A DNA stretch of 64,000 nt from G963663315 sp965204925 (GCA_965204925.1 OZ242021.1:2232001-2296000); one strand, 5' to 3'. Numbered from the stretch's first letter, positions 26,058 to 35,364 are shown. Notes: generated from the letters alone by a model not told the origin. A program made the numbers and translations.

Positions 26058-27038
26058 ATGGGAAAAAAGAGATTTGTCTGTGCAATCGATCTGGGATCGA
26101 ACAGCTTTCATATGGTGATTGCCGATGTGGGGGAGCGCGGCAGTATAAAAATCATGGACCAGATGAGAGAAATGGTGCGCTTGAATGCCGGTCTCGACTC
26201 GCAGGGGACCTTGTCGGGAGAAGCCCAGGACAGGGCGTTGCAATGCTTGCGAAGATTCCGCCAATGGCTGGATAACATTCCCGCCCACCGCATACGCGCA
26301 GTCGGCACCAATACCCTGCGTAATGCACGGAACAGTGAGGTCTTCCTGAAGCGCGCTGAAGCCGCTCTCGGCCATCCGATTTCCGTCGTTTCAGGACATG
26401 AGGAAGCGCGGCTGATTTATCTTGGCGCGGCGTTCGGTCTGTCCACCCGCGGCAAACAAAGGCTGGTCGTCGATATTGGCGGCGGCAGTACCGAACTGAT
26501 TGTCGGAAAAAGCCATAGGCCGTTGCACATGGACAGCCTTGAAATCGGCTGTGTCAGTCTGACCCGCAGGGTTTTTGGCGATGGATGTATCACCGGGTCA
26601 CGCTTCAGGAAGGCTCGTAATCTCGTCTCAATCGAGTTGCAGCCCGTCATCGGCGCTTACCGCAAGTTGAAATGGCAGGAGGTGGTCGGTACATCGGGAA
26701 CGATAAAAGCGGTAGACCGGGCTGCAAGGGAATTGGGTATGGAACAGGACTGGCTTTCTGCAAAAAGCATGGCGGAAGTGAAGAAGTGGCTCCTGGCCTC
26801 AAAAAACAGCCAGTCACTCGGTTATGTTTCCGACCAGCGAAAGCCGGTATTCGCAGCCGGTTTCGTAATCCTTGCGACAATCTTCAGAGAACTTGGTATC
26901 AATCGCATGGATATATCCCAGGGCGCCCTGAGAGAGGGAGTCGCTTATGATCTGATTGGCCGGTTGCACCCGGCAGGTCATTGTTCTATTGCCGGAGGAC
27001 TGGAGCCGGACGCATCCCCTCACCGTATTCGATCTTGA
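26058..27038 (+). CDS. ppx: Exopolyphosphatase / GppA-type phosphatase
   Basis: The 326-residue protein has the ASKHA motifs of the Ppx/GppA family: CAIDLGSNSFHMVIAD (residues 7-22), VVDIGGGSTELIVG (near 137) and EVVGTSGTIKA (near 212). It contains only the two-lobed Ppx/GppA core, without the extra C-terminal HD-like domain of E. coli Ppx (513), so it could act on polyphosphate, on pppGpp, or both. With ppk at 15 kb and pst at 32 kb, polyphosphate breakdown is the simplest reading. It is convergent with the phosphoglycerate mutase gene. Confidence 0.88.
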   Translation: MGKKRFVCAIDLGSNSFHMVIADVGERGSIKIMDQMREMVRLNAGLDSQGTLSGEAQDRALQCLRRFRQWLDNIPAHRIRAVGTNTLRNARNSEVFLKRAEAALGHPISVVSGHEEARLIYLGAAFGLSTRGKQRLVVDIGGGSTELIVGKSHRPLHMDSLEIGCVSLTRRVFGDGCITGSRFRKARNLVSIELQPVIGAYRKLKWQEVVGTSGTIKAVDRAARELGMEQDWLSAKSMAEVKKWLLASKNSQSLGYVSDQRKPVFAAGFVILATIFRELGINRMDISQGALREGVAYDLIGRLHPAGHCSIAGGLEPDASPHRIRS

Positions 27039-27126
27039 AAATGAAAAAACAGTCTTCGAGTCGCTGGGTTATGGACTGGAGGTTGCGATCAAACCGCCGT
27101 CGGGGCGGATTGCGGTTAATCGATGA

Positions 27127-28401
27127 TTATTGGTACAGGCCGGCTTCAGCAGGTTTGAAACTGGACAGGGCGCCCATGGCATCCAGTACCGAGAGCAAAA
27201 AGCCATGTGCCGTTATTCTGCCGAGAGAACCTGCGATACAGTCGGTTTCATTATATTTTTCGACCCGGTCTCTTCTTCCTGCGGGGTTGTGGATAATGAC
27301 GGGCACCGGGTCGCCGGTATGTTCTCCTGAACGGGAATCGGTCGAATGGTCGGCGCAGACCCCGACTACGAGACCGCCGGTATCGATTCTTGCAAGCGCC
27401 GTATCGAAGCGTGAAATGAGGGCTGCCTTTGCCTTCGGGTCGCGGTCGTGGGCAGCGATATCCATACCCTTGATATGAATGTATACAAGGTCGCGGGTTT
27501 GCAGCGCTTCCATGGCCAATTCGAATTTCCTGTCGAGATCGGTATCGGGCAGGGAGGTGAATGCGGGGTCGGTTATTGTCGAGAATCCGAGCAGTTTGCC
27601 TAATCCGGTAATGGTGCGCTCACCGGCGACGACTGTCACGGACAGACGCAGGCAGGCAGGCAGCCGGCTCCAGTTCCGGTGCATGCCGGCGCCGCGGGCA
27701 ATGATCGCATTGGCGGGCAGTTCTCCTTTTTCGACCAGCTGCCGGTTGAGCGAGTGGTCGTCGAGGATGCGGCAGGATAATCGGGTAAAGCGGTTGACGG
27801 CCTGCGCGGTGCGCACAGCGTCCTTGTCTGTGGCTGTGTTGGCGCGACATTCGAGAACTCTCCGGTCAGCGCTTTTTCCGCCCGGATCAGTATCGCTGAT
27901 ACGGGCACAAAGAGCGGAACCTCTCAACCTGAGCACACAGCGATGCTGGGTGGCGGGGCGCAATGACGCGGTGATGCCGTCTCCGACCTCAACGTTGCGC
28001 AGGGGAGCGCACAGTGCATCGACTTGCTGGCTGATTCTGCCGGCGCGCCTGTCAACAATGTGGTACTGATCGCCGCGTTTTTCAACGGTAGCGAGATTGC
28101 AGCGCAGCATCAGGTCTCCCGTTCTCGAGTCCATACCGATTCCGCATGCCTCGATCGGTCCGCGGCACAGATTGACCGCTTCGCGCGGAGGCAATCCGAA
28201 CAGTACGCCGACGCCGGTATGGGTCTCCACCGGCAAGCCCGGCAGCAACGGGTCCATCAATCCTGACTGTCCGTTTTTTGCCAACTGATCGAGTGTCGGG
28301 GTGCGGGCATATTCAAGCGGAGTCAGCCCGCCGAGATATGGATTCGGGCGATCGCCCAACCCGTCGAGAATGACGACCAGGCCTTTCAGGCGATTTTGCA
28401 T
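27127..28401 (-). CDS. apgM: Archaeal-type 2,3-bisphosphoglycerate-independent phosphoglycerate mutase
   Basis: The 424-residue product is a member of the alkaline-phosphatase-superfamily aPGAM group: GLVVILDGLGDRPN at the start, TPTLDQLAKNGQSG with the residue expected to be phosphorylated in the THTGVGVLFG segment, and a metal-binding C-terminal part with HIKGMDIAAHD and VVGVCADHSTD. It interconverts 3- and 2-phosphoglycerate. The type is typical of archaea and patchy in bacteria. It lies 28 bases downstream of the 2-phosphoglycerate kinase-like gene on the same strand, which suggests a joint role beyond glycolysis. Confidence 0.88.
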   Translation of the reverse strand: MQNRLKGLVVILDGLGDRPNPYLGGLTPLEYARTPTLDQLAKNGQSGLMDPLLPGLPVETHTGVGVLFGLPPREAVNLCRGPIEACGIGMDSRTGDLMLRCNLATVEKRGDQYHIVDRRAGRISQQVDALCAPLRNVEVGDGITASLRPATQHRCVLRLRGSALCARISDTDPGGKSADRRVLECRANTATDKDAVRTAQAVNRFTRLSCRILDDHSLNRQLVEKGELPANAIIARGAGMHRNWSRLPACLRLSVTVVAGERTITGLGKLLGFSTITDPAFTSLPDTDLDRKFELAMEALQTRDLVYIHIKGMDIAAHDRDPKAKAALISRFDTALARIDTGGLVVGVCADHSTDSRSGEHTGDPVPVIIHNPAGRRDRVEKYNETDCIAGSLGRITAHGFLLSVLDAMGALSSFKPAEAGLYQ

Positions 28402-28429
28402 TTATAAATCCCGAAGCGTATGTTCGCGT

Positions 28430-29620
28430 TCATGTGTACTGCTCCCTCAGCGATTTGATTTCCTCCTGGTATCTGGTCGATATCGTTTGGATAATGACTT
28501 TTATGATATCGAGCGAAGTTTCTGCAATGTCATGATTGTCGAGAATTTCGATATCCTCGTTGTCCGCCTCGGAAAGCAGTACCGTTTGCAGATGCCAGAT
28601 TTTGTCGAGGTTCTGCAGATACCGTTTTGCCCGGCGTTGCTTGTTTTCGGACGAACGGCCTTTTATAAACCTCTCCAGTCTGTTCTTGTCGAGAACAGCG
28701 AGACATACGGGTACGACCAGCATGTTCTCTCCGCAATCAATTCGGGCAAGTAATGAGGGGCGAACATGTACGCCTTCCATGATCATTGATACGTTTTCGT
28801 TGAATGCCCGCTGTATGACCGCTTCGCAGGCGACTTCTACCATTTCCGACTGGATCTGGAATCCGTACAAGAGATGGTCGTCGGTATTGGCGCCGGCCTC
28901 GGGAATGTGTATCACTTTTCCGGCCTTGAACGTGGAGGTATGCAGCGCCGGAGAGATTTTTTCCGGAATCGTGATTCGCATAACCTCTCTTAACATGTCT
29001 GTGGACTGGGTTCGCACAATGCCGAGCCGGTTTGCGACTGCCGTTGCGATCGTGCTTTTACCGCTGCCGGGCGCCCCTCCGATCAGCAGAAGTAACGGAT
29101 AGCCATTCTGCAGGAAGAATCTCCACAGCAGGTAGTAATCGGCATGCTTCTGATCGACACGCTGCCGGATCGCAGAGTAGGTCAGGCCGGTCAGATCCTG
29201 TGTCGAGATTTTACGTGTTTTATTGCTGACCAGATGGCTGTGGATATAGCGAGTGATGGCATTGCATTTTGTGATGTCGATGGCGCAGCTTTGCAGTCTT
29301 TGAACATGAACTCCCCTGGAAAAGGAATCCGAGCTGCCATCTTCGCTGATAACACGGATATTTTCTTTGGTAATGTCTTCCTTTTTATATCTGGAGAGTA
29401 TGGCGCCGGGATAGTCCTCTTTCAGAATTTCCACGATGCGTTCCCTTAATTCGATAGTACTTACTTCGCCGTCATCCTCGAACTCGTCTCTTATATCGCT
29501 GGCTACACTGTAGGCATCAATGAACTCAAGGCCCGCCTGATGCAGGGATTTGGTCAGCATACCGCGCAAAAAGGGCACTCGTGTTTCATCTTTCGCGTTG
29601 ACGACAACCAGTTTCGACAT
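28430..29620 (-). CDS. 2-phosphoglycerate kinase-like protein with ATP-cone
   Basis: From ATG 29620 the product is 396 residues. Residues 1-95 look like an ATP-cone (KLVVVNAKDETRVPFLRGML, IELRERIVEIL), and the P-loop kinase domain begins with LLIGGAPGSGKSTIATAVANRLG (near residue 180). ATP-cone plus P-loop kinase is the layout of archaeal 2-phosphoglycerate kinase, which makes 2,3-bisphosphoglycerate for cyclic 2,3-diphosphoglycerate. No cyclic-DPG synthetase is in the window, so the end product is unknown. The start was placed at 29620 rather than 29686 to avoid overlap with prc, which ends seven bases upstream. Confidence 0.75.
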   Translation of the reverse strand: MSKLVVVNAKDETRVPFLRGMLTKSLHQAGLEFIDAYSVASDIRDEFEDDGEVSTIELRERIVEILKEDYPGAILSRYKKEDITKENIRVISEDGSSDSFSRGVHVQRLQSCAIDITKCNAITRYIHSHLVSNKTRKISTQDLTGLTYSAIRQRVDQKHADYYLLWRFFLQNGYPLLLLIGGAPGSGKSTIATAVANRLGIVRTQSTDMLREVMRITIPEKISPALHTSTFKAGKVIHIPEAGANTDDHLLYGFQIQSEMVEVACEAVIQRAFNENVSMIMEGVHVRPSLLARIDCGENMLVVPVCLAVLDKNRLERFIKGRSSENKQRRAKRYLQNLDKIWHLQTVLLSEADNEDIEILDNHDIAETSLDIIKVIIQTISTRYQEEIKSLREQYT

Positions 29621-29627
29621 TTTTTTG

Positions 29628-31763
29628 TTATCCGCCGGACAGGGAGTTGCCGTTTTCGGACAGCTTCGTGTAGCGTTCAAAATCAAGCAATATCCTTGCG
29701 CCTTCGATCAGGAACGGGTCCGGCTGATCTCCGGAGGCGAGGGTTGCAAAGCCGTTGTCCGGTTCCATGTCGGCGTCATCAAGCGATTCAATCGTTGGCA
29801 ATGCCTCTTTGCCTGATCCGGCACGTCTGGCATTTTCCGCTTCAAGGCGCTTGCGGTCCCATGCCGCTCTCAGTTGCCGGCGCTTTTCCTGAGACAGGGT
29901 AACCGTTTTCATTTGCCGGATACTGCGGTTGATTGTGTTTATTTCCCGGAAATAAGTAAATTCGGGGTTGTCCTGTGCCCGCTTGTGGTGCTCGGAGACG
30001 ATCCGCTCGAGCAAACGGGAATCCGGTTTGCGCTGAAAAGGCTCGAAGGCAACGGCTCCAATGCGGCGCCAGGGAATGGCGTTATCATTACCGCGTTCCC
30101 CGGTTTCGTCGTCGATCTCACTTGAGTTCCAGACAATATCGGGAATGACGCCGCGATACTGGGTGCTGTCGCCGTTGACCCGGAAGAACTGGGCGATCGT
30201 CAGCTTCAGTTGTCCGAGGTCAACATCCGAATCATGGTGGTGGTTCAGATCGATCAGTGTCTGGACGGTGCCCTTGCCAAACGTTGGTTCGCCGAGGATC
30301 AGTCCGCGATTGTAATCCTGGATCGCTCCGGCAAAAATTTCAGAAGCGCTGGCGCTATGACGATCAACGAGTACTGCAAGAGGACCATCGTATGCGATGT
30401 CAGGGTCCGGGTCGCGGTCTATGCTGGCGCCTTTTCTGAACTTGACCTGGACGACCGGGCCTTTGCGAATGAACAATCCGGTCAATGCGACCGCTTCGTC
30501 AAACGCGCCTCCGCCATTGCCCCGTAAATCCATGATCAGGCCGTCCGTGTTTTCATGCTCCAGGCTGGCCAGAAGTTTCCTGACATCCCGTGTGGTACTT
30601 CGGTAATCGGGGTCGTCGACATTTTTTCCCTCGAAATCGGTATAGAACGAGGGCAGTTGAATGACGCCGACCCTGGAAGTACCGCTATCAGTGGCAATGT
30701 CGATGACCTTGCTGCTTGCGGCCTGTTCTTCCAGTTTTATTTTGTCCCTGATGATAGCGACTGTTTGCGGTTCGCTGTCCGGGCCTTTTTCAGCAGGAAG
30801 GATTTCCAGGACAACGGTCGACTCTTTCGGTCCCCGAATCAATGCTACGACATCATCAAGACGCCAGCCGATGACATCCACGATATCTTCATTCCCCTGT
30901 CCGACTCCGATGATGCGATCACCGGAGCCAAGCCTGCCGGAGCGCTCTGCGGGTCCGCCGGGAATGACTCTGATGATTTCGGTAAATTCGTTGTCGCTAC
31001 GCAGGACTGCGCCGATTCCTTCGAGCGAGAGGCGCATCTGGATATTGAAATTTTCGGCCCTCCTCGGAGAGCGGTAAAGGGTATAGGGTTCGATCCCCGA
31101 AAGCCAGGAGTTGATGAACCCCCCGAAAACATCTTCGCTTTTCAGTTGCCCGGTTCTCCGTGCGATATGAATGTATCGGCTGCTCAGGGTGTCCTTGATC
31201 TCATCTTCCGTTTTTTTCGACAGACGCAGGCTGCTTATGTCGTTTTTGATGCGCTTGCGCCAATTGTCATCCAGCTCGTCAATATCTCGCGCCCAACGGA
31301 CATGTTCGGGGTCGAGCAGGTAATGTTCGTCAATGGTGAAATCGAAGGGTTGGTTCAGTCTTTCAACGGCAAATTCAATCCGCTGGTTCACCCGCTCCCG
31401 GAATATTCTGAAAATTGCATAGGCCGGGTTCGGAAAGCTGTTTTTGATATAATCATCAAATTCATGTTTCATCAGGCCTTCGATCCGGCTGATATCCTCC
31501 TGCAGGAAATAACTCTTTGTCGGGTCCAGCCCCTCAATGTAGTTCTTGAGAATTCTCTCGGAAAACCGGTCATCAAGAGGAGTCTGGTGAAAATGGCGGG
31601 ATTTGACGATGGCGTTGATCAGGGTCGTTATCGTTACTTGCGTGGACAGGTCTTCCGGAAATTCGGCCTGTTTGAGTTCATCCAGCACGGAAGCGGGTGA
31701 ATTGGCGCTGAGCAGGCATGCGAGGGTTGATGCCAGCAGTATGTTAAAATATCTGGAGGTCAT
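29628..31763 (-). CDS. prc: Carboxy-terminal (tail-specific) processing protease
   Basis: The 711-residue protein has a signal peptide (residues 1-24), an N-terminal helical domain, a PDZ domain (about 240-330, GIGAVLRSDNEFTEIIRV) and an S41 protease domain. The catalytic serine is in RHSASASEIFAG near residue 470 and the lysine in GEPTFGKGTVQT near 493. A C-terminal DUF3340-like helical part completes the Prc layout (E. coli 682). Prc trims periplasmic proteins with nonpolar C-termini and controls murein hydrolases. It is divergent from pstS and heads the leftward set prc, 2-phosphoglycerate kinase-like, apgM. Confidence 0.96.
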   Translation of the reverse strand: MTSRYFNILLASTLACLLSANSPASVLDELKQAEFPEDLSTQVTITTLINAIVKSRHFHQTPLDDRFSERILKNYIEGLDPTKSYFLQEDISRIEGLMKHEFDDYIKNSFPNPAYAIFRIFRERVNQRIEFAVERLNQPFDFTIDEHYLLDPEHVRWARDIDELDDNWRKRIKNDISSLRLSKKTEDEIKDTLSSRYIHIARRTGQLKSEDVFGGFINSWLSGIEPYTLYRSPRRAENFNIQMRLSLEGIGAVLRSDNEFTEIIRVIPGGPAERSGRLGSGDRIIGVGQGNEDIVDVIGWRLDDVVALIRGPKESTVVLEILPAEKGPDSEPQTVAIIRDKIKLEEQAASSKVIDIATDSGTSRVGVIQLPSFYTDFEGKNVDDPDYRSTTRDVRKLLASLEHENTDGLIMDLRGNGGGAFDEAVALTGLFIRKGPVVQVKFRKGASIDRDPDPDIAYDGPLAVLVDRHSASASEIFAGAIQDYNRGLILGEPTFGKGTVQTLIDLNHHHDSDVDLGQLKLTIAQFFRVNGDSTQYRGVIPDIVWNSSEIDDETGERGNDNAIPWRRIGAVAFEPFQRKPDSRLLERIVSEHHKRAQDNPEFTYFREINTINRSIRQMKTVTLSQEKRRQLRAAWDRKRLEAENARRAGSGKEALPTIESLDDADMEPDNGFATLASGDQPDPFLIEGARILLDFERYTKLSENGNSLSGG

Positions 31764-31852
31764 TTTCGGGCGTTGCAGTCAGAGCTATAACCCGATCATA
31801 TCATTGTTTCGCTATCGGCTGACGTTGTGTACCGATCCGGTTCGGAGCGCAT

Positions 31853-31885
31853 TTGTAACAATACCGTAATGTCGGAGTCATATCC
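31853..31885 (+). promoter_or_regulatory. Three-unit Pho-box-like array upstream of pstS
   Basis: Three contiguous 11-bp units, TTGTAACAATA, CCGTAATGTCG and GAGTCATATCC, each carry a degenerate CTGTCAT followed by four bases, as PhoB sites do. A TACAGT -10-like element follows at 31890-31895, about where PhoB-activated promoters have it. The pstS ATG is 49 bases downstream of that. Placement before the pst operon supports the call; individual matches are imperfect. Confidence 0.6.
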
Positions 31886-31944
31886 CGGATACAGTAAATT
31901 CCCGGACTGGCCCCATCAGATTAACTGTATTTGAGGAATGTTCC

Positions 31945-32988
31945 ATGCTGAAAATAAAAAATATTGCCCCGGTTGCCCTGGTGGCGCTTGTCGCAAGTAC
32001 GGGTTCTGCCCAGGCCCGTGATTATATCCAGATTGTCGGGTCGTCGACAGTTTATCCATTTGCTACGGTGGTGGCAGAAAAATTCGGTAGAACGAGCGGC
32101 TTCAGGACGCCGGTCATCGAATCGACCGGCTCCGGCGGCGGTATGAAACTGTTTTGTGCCGGAGTTGGAGAATCGCATCCCGATATCACCAACGCTTCGC
32201 GTCGAATCAAGTCCTCGGAATTCGAGAAATGTCAGGCCAACGGAGTGAAAGACGTGATCGAAGTCAAGGTCGGGTACGATGGTATTGTCCTGGGTAACTC
32301 CAGCGAAGCCGAGCAACTGCAACTGACACGAAGGGACATTTTCCTGGCGCTTGCCAAAGATGTTCCGAACCCCGATGGCAGTGAATCCACGATTCCCAAT
32401 CCTTACTCTACGTGGAAAGAGGTCAATGCCGCTCTGCCGGATACAAAAATCGAAGTACTGGGACCGCCTCCCACTTCGGGTACCCGGGATGCCTTCGTCG
32501 AGCTTGTTCTTGAAGGCGGCTGCAAGTCGTTCGACTGGCTCAATGCCATCGGAAAGAAAGACAAGAATGCCTACAAGGTGCTTTGCCATACCGTTCGCGA
32601 GGACGGAGCGTACGTGGAGGTCGGCGAAAACGACAACCTGATCGTGCAAAAACTGCGCAAAAACGAAAAGGCGCTTGGCGTATTCGGTTTCAGCTTCCTC
32701 GACCAGAATTCGGATGTGATCCAGGGTTCGCTCATTGAAGGCGTCCCGCCTGAATTCGAAGCCATTGCCGATGGTTCCTATCCGGTTTCACGCCCGCTTT
32801 ATTTCTACGCCAAGAAAGCGCATGTCGGTGTAATCCCGGGCATTGCCGAGTTCATGGCGGAGTTTACCGATGAGGCGACTTTTGGTGAAGAAGGCTATCT
32901 CGTTGACAAAGGCCTGATCCCGATGCCGGACAGCGAAAGAAACAAATTCCGTTCGGATACTGCCAGCCTGACTCCACTTTCGATGTGA
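31945..32988 (+). CDS. pstS: Phosphate ABC transporter substrate-binding protein
   Basis: The 347-residue protein has a signal peptide (residues 1-25, cleaved near AQA-RD), then the phosphate-binding loops IVGSSTVYPFA, ESTGSGGGMKLF and GPPPTSGTRDAF. PstS captures phosphate in the periplasm for PstCAB. It belongs to the PstS family in which both early loops are close to the mature N-terminus. A strong terminator after the gene should make pstS mRNA more abundant than the rest of the operon, as fits a binding protein. Confidence 0.95.
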   Translation: MLKIKNIAPVALVALVASTGSAQARDYIQIVGSSTVYPFATVVAEKFGRTSGFRTPVIESTGSGGGMKLFCAGVGESHPDITNASRRIKSSEFEKCQANGVKDVIEVKVGYDGIVLGNSSEAEQLQLTRRDIFLALAKDVPNPDGSESTIPNPYSTWKEVNAALPDTKIEVLGPPPTSGTRDAFVELVLEGGCKSFDWLNAIGKKDKNAYKVLCHTVREDGAYVEVGENDNLIVQKLRKNEKALGVFGFSFLDQNSDVIQGSLIEGVPPEFEAIADGSYPVSRPLYFYAKKAHVGVIPGIAEFMAEFTDEATFGEEGYLVDKGLIPMPDSERNKFRSDTASLTPLSM

Positions 32989-33013
32989 GTTGTATCCGCA
33001 CTCATGTAATAAT

Positions 33014-33047
33014 GCGGCCGCCGTATTGACGGCGGCCGCTTTTTTTT
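33014..33047 (+). terminator. Intrinsic terminator between pstS and pstC
   Basis: A perfect 11-bp stem (GCGGCCGCCGT at 33014-33024 with ACGGCGGCCGC at 33029-33039) with a four-base loop is followed by eight T residues. It lies inside the pst operon 26 bases after pstS and would attenuate transcription of the permease genes. Confidence 0.85.
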
Positions 33048-33071
33048 GAGAAACGGAGCAAACGCAGGTAA

Positions 33072-34076
33072 ATGAGCATTCTGTCGCTGCTTTTTGTGTT
33101 TTTTATTCTGGCCCCCTGCCTGATGCTTGGCGCATTGAGTCTGAGCAAGAAAAACCGGGTGTTGAGAAACCGGGTTGAAAAGGTTATCAGGACTTTTCTC
33201 ATTGCCTGTACCAGTATTGCCATACTGACAACGGTCGGTATCGTGCTGTCGGTGCTGTTTGAATCGATCCGGTTCTTCAATGTCATTCCGGTAACGGATT
33301 TTCTGTTCGGGCTGGAATGGTCCCCCCAGACCGCCATTCGTTCCGACCAGGCAGGGTCGTCCGGTTCGTTCGGGGCCGTGCCCCTGTTCGCGGGGACATT
33401 CCTGATCACGCTCATCGCCATGTTTATTTCCGTGCCATTCGGGCTGATGTCTGCCATTTACCTGTCGGAGTATGCCAACCGGCACATAAGGACATTCGGC
33501 AAGCCCTTGCTTGAGATACTCGCCGGTATTCCAACTGTGGTATACGGATTTTTTGCCGCCTTGACCGTTGCGCCGTTGATCCGGGGGTCACTGGAATCCT
33601 TTGGTTTGAGTGTCTCCAGCGAAAGCGCCCTGGCGGCGGGGGTGGTAATGGGCGTCATGATTCTGCCCTTTGTTTCGTCGCTGTCCGATGATGTAATCAA
33701 CGCCGTGCCCCAGTCATTGCGCGATGGTTCCTATGGACTCGGCGCGACCCGCTCGGAGACGATTCGCAGGGTGATTCTTCCGGCGGCTTTGCCCGGCATC
33801 GTCGGCAGTATTTTGCTGGCGGTCTCGCGCGCAATCGGTGAAACGATGATCGTGGTCATGGCGGCCGGGCTGGCGGCAAACCTGACGGCCAACCCGTTTG
33901 AATCGGTGACGACCGTTACCGTGCAGATCGTCACCCTGCTGGTCGGCGACCAGGAATTCGATAGCCCGAAAACACTGGCGGCGTTTGCTTTGGGGCTGAC
34001 GCTGTTCGCCATTACCCTGATCCTCAATGTCATCGCATTGAAGACTGTGCAGAAATACAAGGAACAATACGAATGA
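33072..34076 (+). CDS. pstC: Phosphate ABC transporter permease PstC
   Basis: The 334-residue membrane protein has about seven hydrophobic segments and the binding-protein-dependent permease loop near residue 220 (LRDGSYGLGATRSETIRRVILPAALPGI), which docks on PstB. FNVIPVTDFLFGLEW in the first periplasmic loop is typical of PstC. It forms the inner-membrane channel with PstA. The stop overlaps the pstA ATG by four bases. The gene lies just after the terminator that follows pstS. Confidence 0.94.
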   Translation: MSILSLLFVFFILAPCLMLGALSLSKKNRVLRNRVEKVIRTFLIACTSIAILTTVGIVLSVLFESIRFFNVIPVTDFLFGLEWSPQTAIRSDQAGSSGSFGAVPLFAGTFLITLIAMFISVPFGLMSAIYLSEYANRHIRTFGKPLLEILAGIPTVVYGFFAALTVAPLIRGSLESFGLSVSSESALAAGVVMGVMILPFVSSLSDDVINAVPQSLRDGSYGLGATRSETIRRVILPAALPGIVGSILLAVSRAIGETMIVVMAAGLAANLTANPFESVTTVTVQIVTLLVGDQEFDSPKTLAAFALGLTLFAITLILNVIALKTVQKYKEQYE

Positions 34077-35341
34077 CCCGGGTCGACAGGATCAAGGCGG
34101 GACTTGCCAAACGTTATGCGCGGGAAAAGCGATTCCGTATGTACGGGCTGTCGTCCATTATTTGCGGGCTGGCTTTTCTCCTGTTTTTGCTCTATACCAC
34201 GATTTCCAACGGATACAGCGCATTATTGCAGACGTATATAGGGCTGGATATTACTCTCGTTGCCGAGGATTTCGGGGGAGATTTAAGCCGGGAGTCTTTG
34301 TCGGGCGCCGATTATTCCGGATTCATAAAGGAGGCGCTGCGCCAGACGTTCCCGCAAGTAACCGAACGCAAGGAGAAAAAGGCGCTCTACGCGATGATCA
34401 GTGGCGGGGCGCAATATCAGTTGCGTGAAAAGGTCATCGCGGATCCGTCTCTGATCGGCGGGCCGGTTATGTACTGGCTGCTGGCCGATGACGAGGTGGA
34501 TGTTTTTGTAAAGGGAAGAATTGACCGCGACACGCCCGAGAAGAATCGGCGGATCAAGGACCATACCATTGCATGGGTAGACCAGTTGTCGGAAAACGGC
34601 CGTGTGAAAAAACGTTTCAATATCCCGTTTTTCACTGCGGGCGATTCACGCGAGCCGGAGCAGGCCGGGATATTTGGCGCTACAATGGGGTCCATTTTCA
34701 TGATGCTGGTGACCATGCTGCTGGCGTTTCCCATTGGCGTTGCGGCCGCCATTTATCTGCAGGAGTTTGCCCCGAAGAACCGGATAACGGACTTGCTTGA
34801 GGTCAATATCAATAATCTGGCAGCGGTTCCGTCAATCATATTCGGTCTGCTCGGCCTCGCCATCTTTATCAATGCCTTCGGTCTGCCGCGCTCGGCGCCT
34901 CTGGTAGGCGGCATGGTACTTGCGTTGATGACGCTGCCGACGATCATCATATCCAGCCGCGCCGCTCTCGGGGCAGTGCCGCCCAGTATTCGGGAGGCCG
35001 CGCTTGGATTGGGCGCTTCGCCCTTGCAGACCGTTCTGCATCATGTGGCGCCGCTGGCAATGCCCGGCATGCTGACCGGAACGATTATTGGCCTGGCCCA
35101 GGCGCTGGGGGAATCGGCGCCCCTGCTGGTTATCGGGATGGTGGCGTTTATCGTCGATGTTCCCGCAGACCCGTTTGATCCGGCTACGGCGCTGCCGGTG
35201 CAGATATACCTGTGGTCAGACAGCCCGGAACGCGCATTCGTTGAACGCACATCGGCCGCGATCATGATTCTGCTCCTGTTTCTCGTTGTCGTCAACGGTC
35301 TTATTGTCCTGCTCAGGAAGAAATTTGAACGCCGTTGGTAA
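34073..35341 (+). CDS. pstA: Phosphate ABC transporter permease PstA (long form)
   Basis: The 422-residue protein is longer than E. coli PstA (296). An N-terminal segment of about 200 residues, with one membrane helix and a large periplasmic insert, precedes the permease domain, which matches the DUF3333-containing PstA of many proteobacteria. The coupling loop IREAALGLGASPLQTVLHHVAPLAMPGM is near residue 305. It pairs with PstC in the channel. It overlaps pstC by four bases; pstB follows after 23 bases. Confidence 0.94.
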   Translation: MTRVDRIKAGLAKRYAREKRFRMYGLSSIICGLAFLLFLLYTTISNGYSALLQTYIGLDITLVAEDFGGDLSRESLSGADYSGFIKEALRQTFPQVTERKEKKALYAMISGGAQYQLREKVIADPSLIGGPVMYWLLADDEVDVFVKGRIDRDTPEKNRRIKDHTIAWVDQLSENGRVKKRFNIPFFTAGDSREPEQAGIFGATMGSIFMMLVTMLLAFPIGVAAAIYLQEFAPKNRITDLLEVNINNLAAVPSIIFGLLGLAIFINAFGLPRSAPLVGGMVLALMTLPTIIISSRAALGAVPPSIREAALGLGASPLQTVLHHVAPLAMPGMLTGTIIGLAQALGESAPLLVIGMVAFIVDVPADPFDPATALPVQIYLWSDSPERAFVERTSAAIMILLLFLVVVNGLIVLLRKKFERRW

Positions 35342-35364
35342 ACTCCGCCTGCGGAATGATATTC

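Noticed and set aside
30555..31700. 381-codon rightward frame opposite prc
   Set aside because: The prc frame has a signal peptide, PDZ and complete catalytic residues; the opposite frame has no domain.
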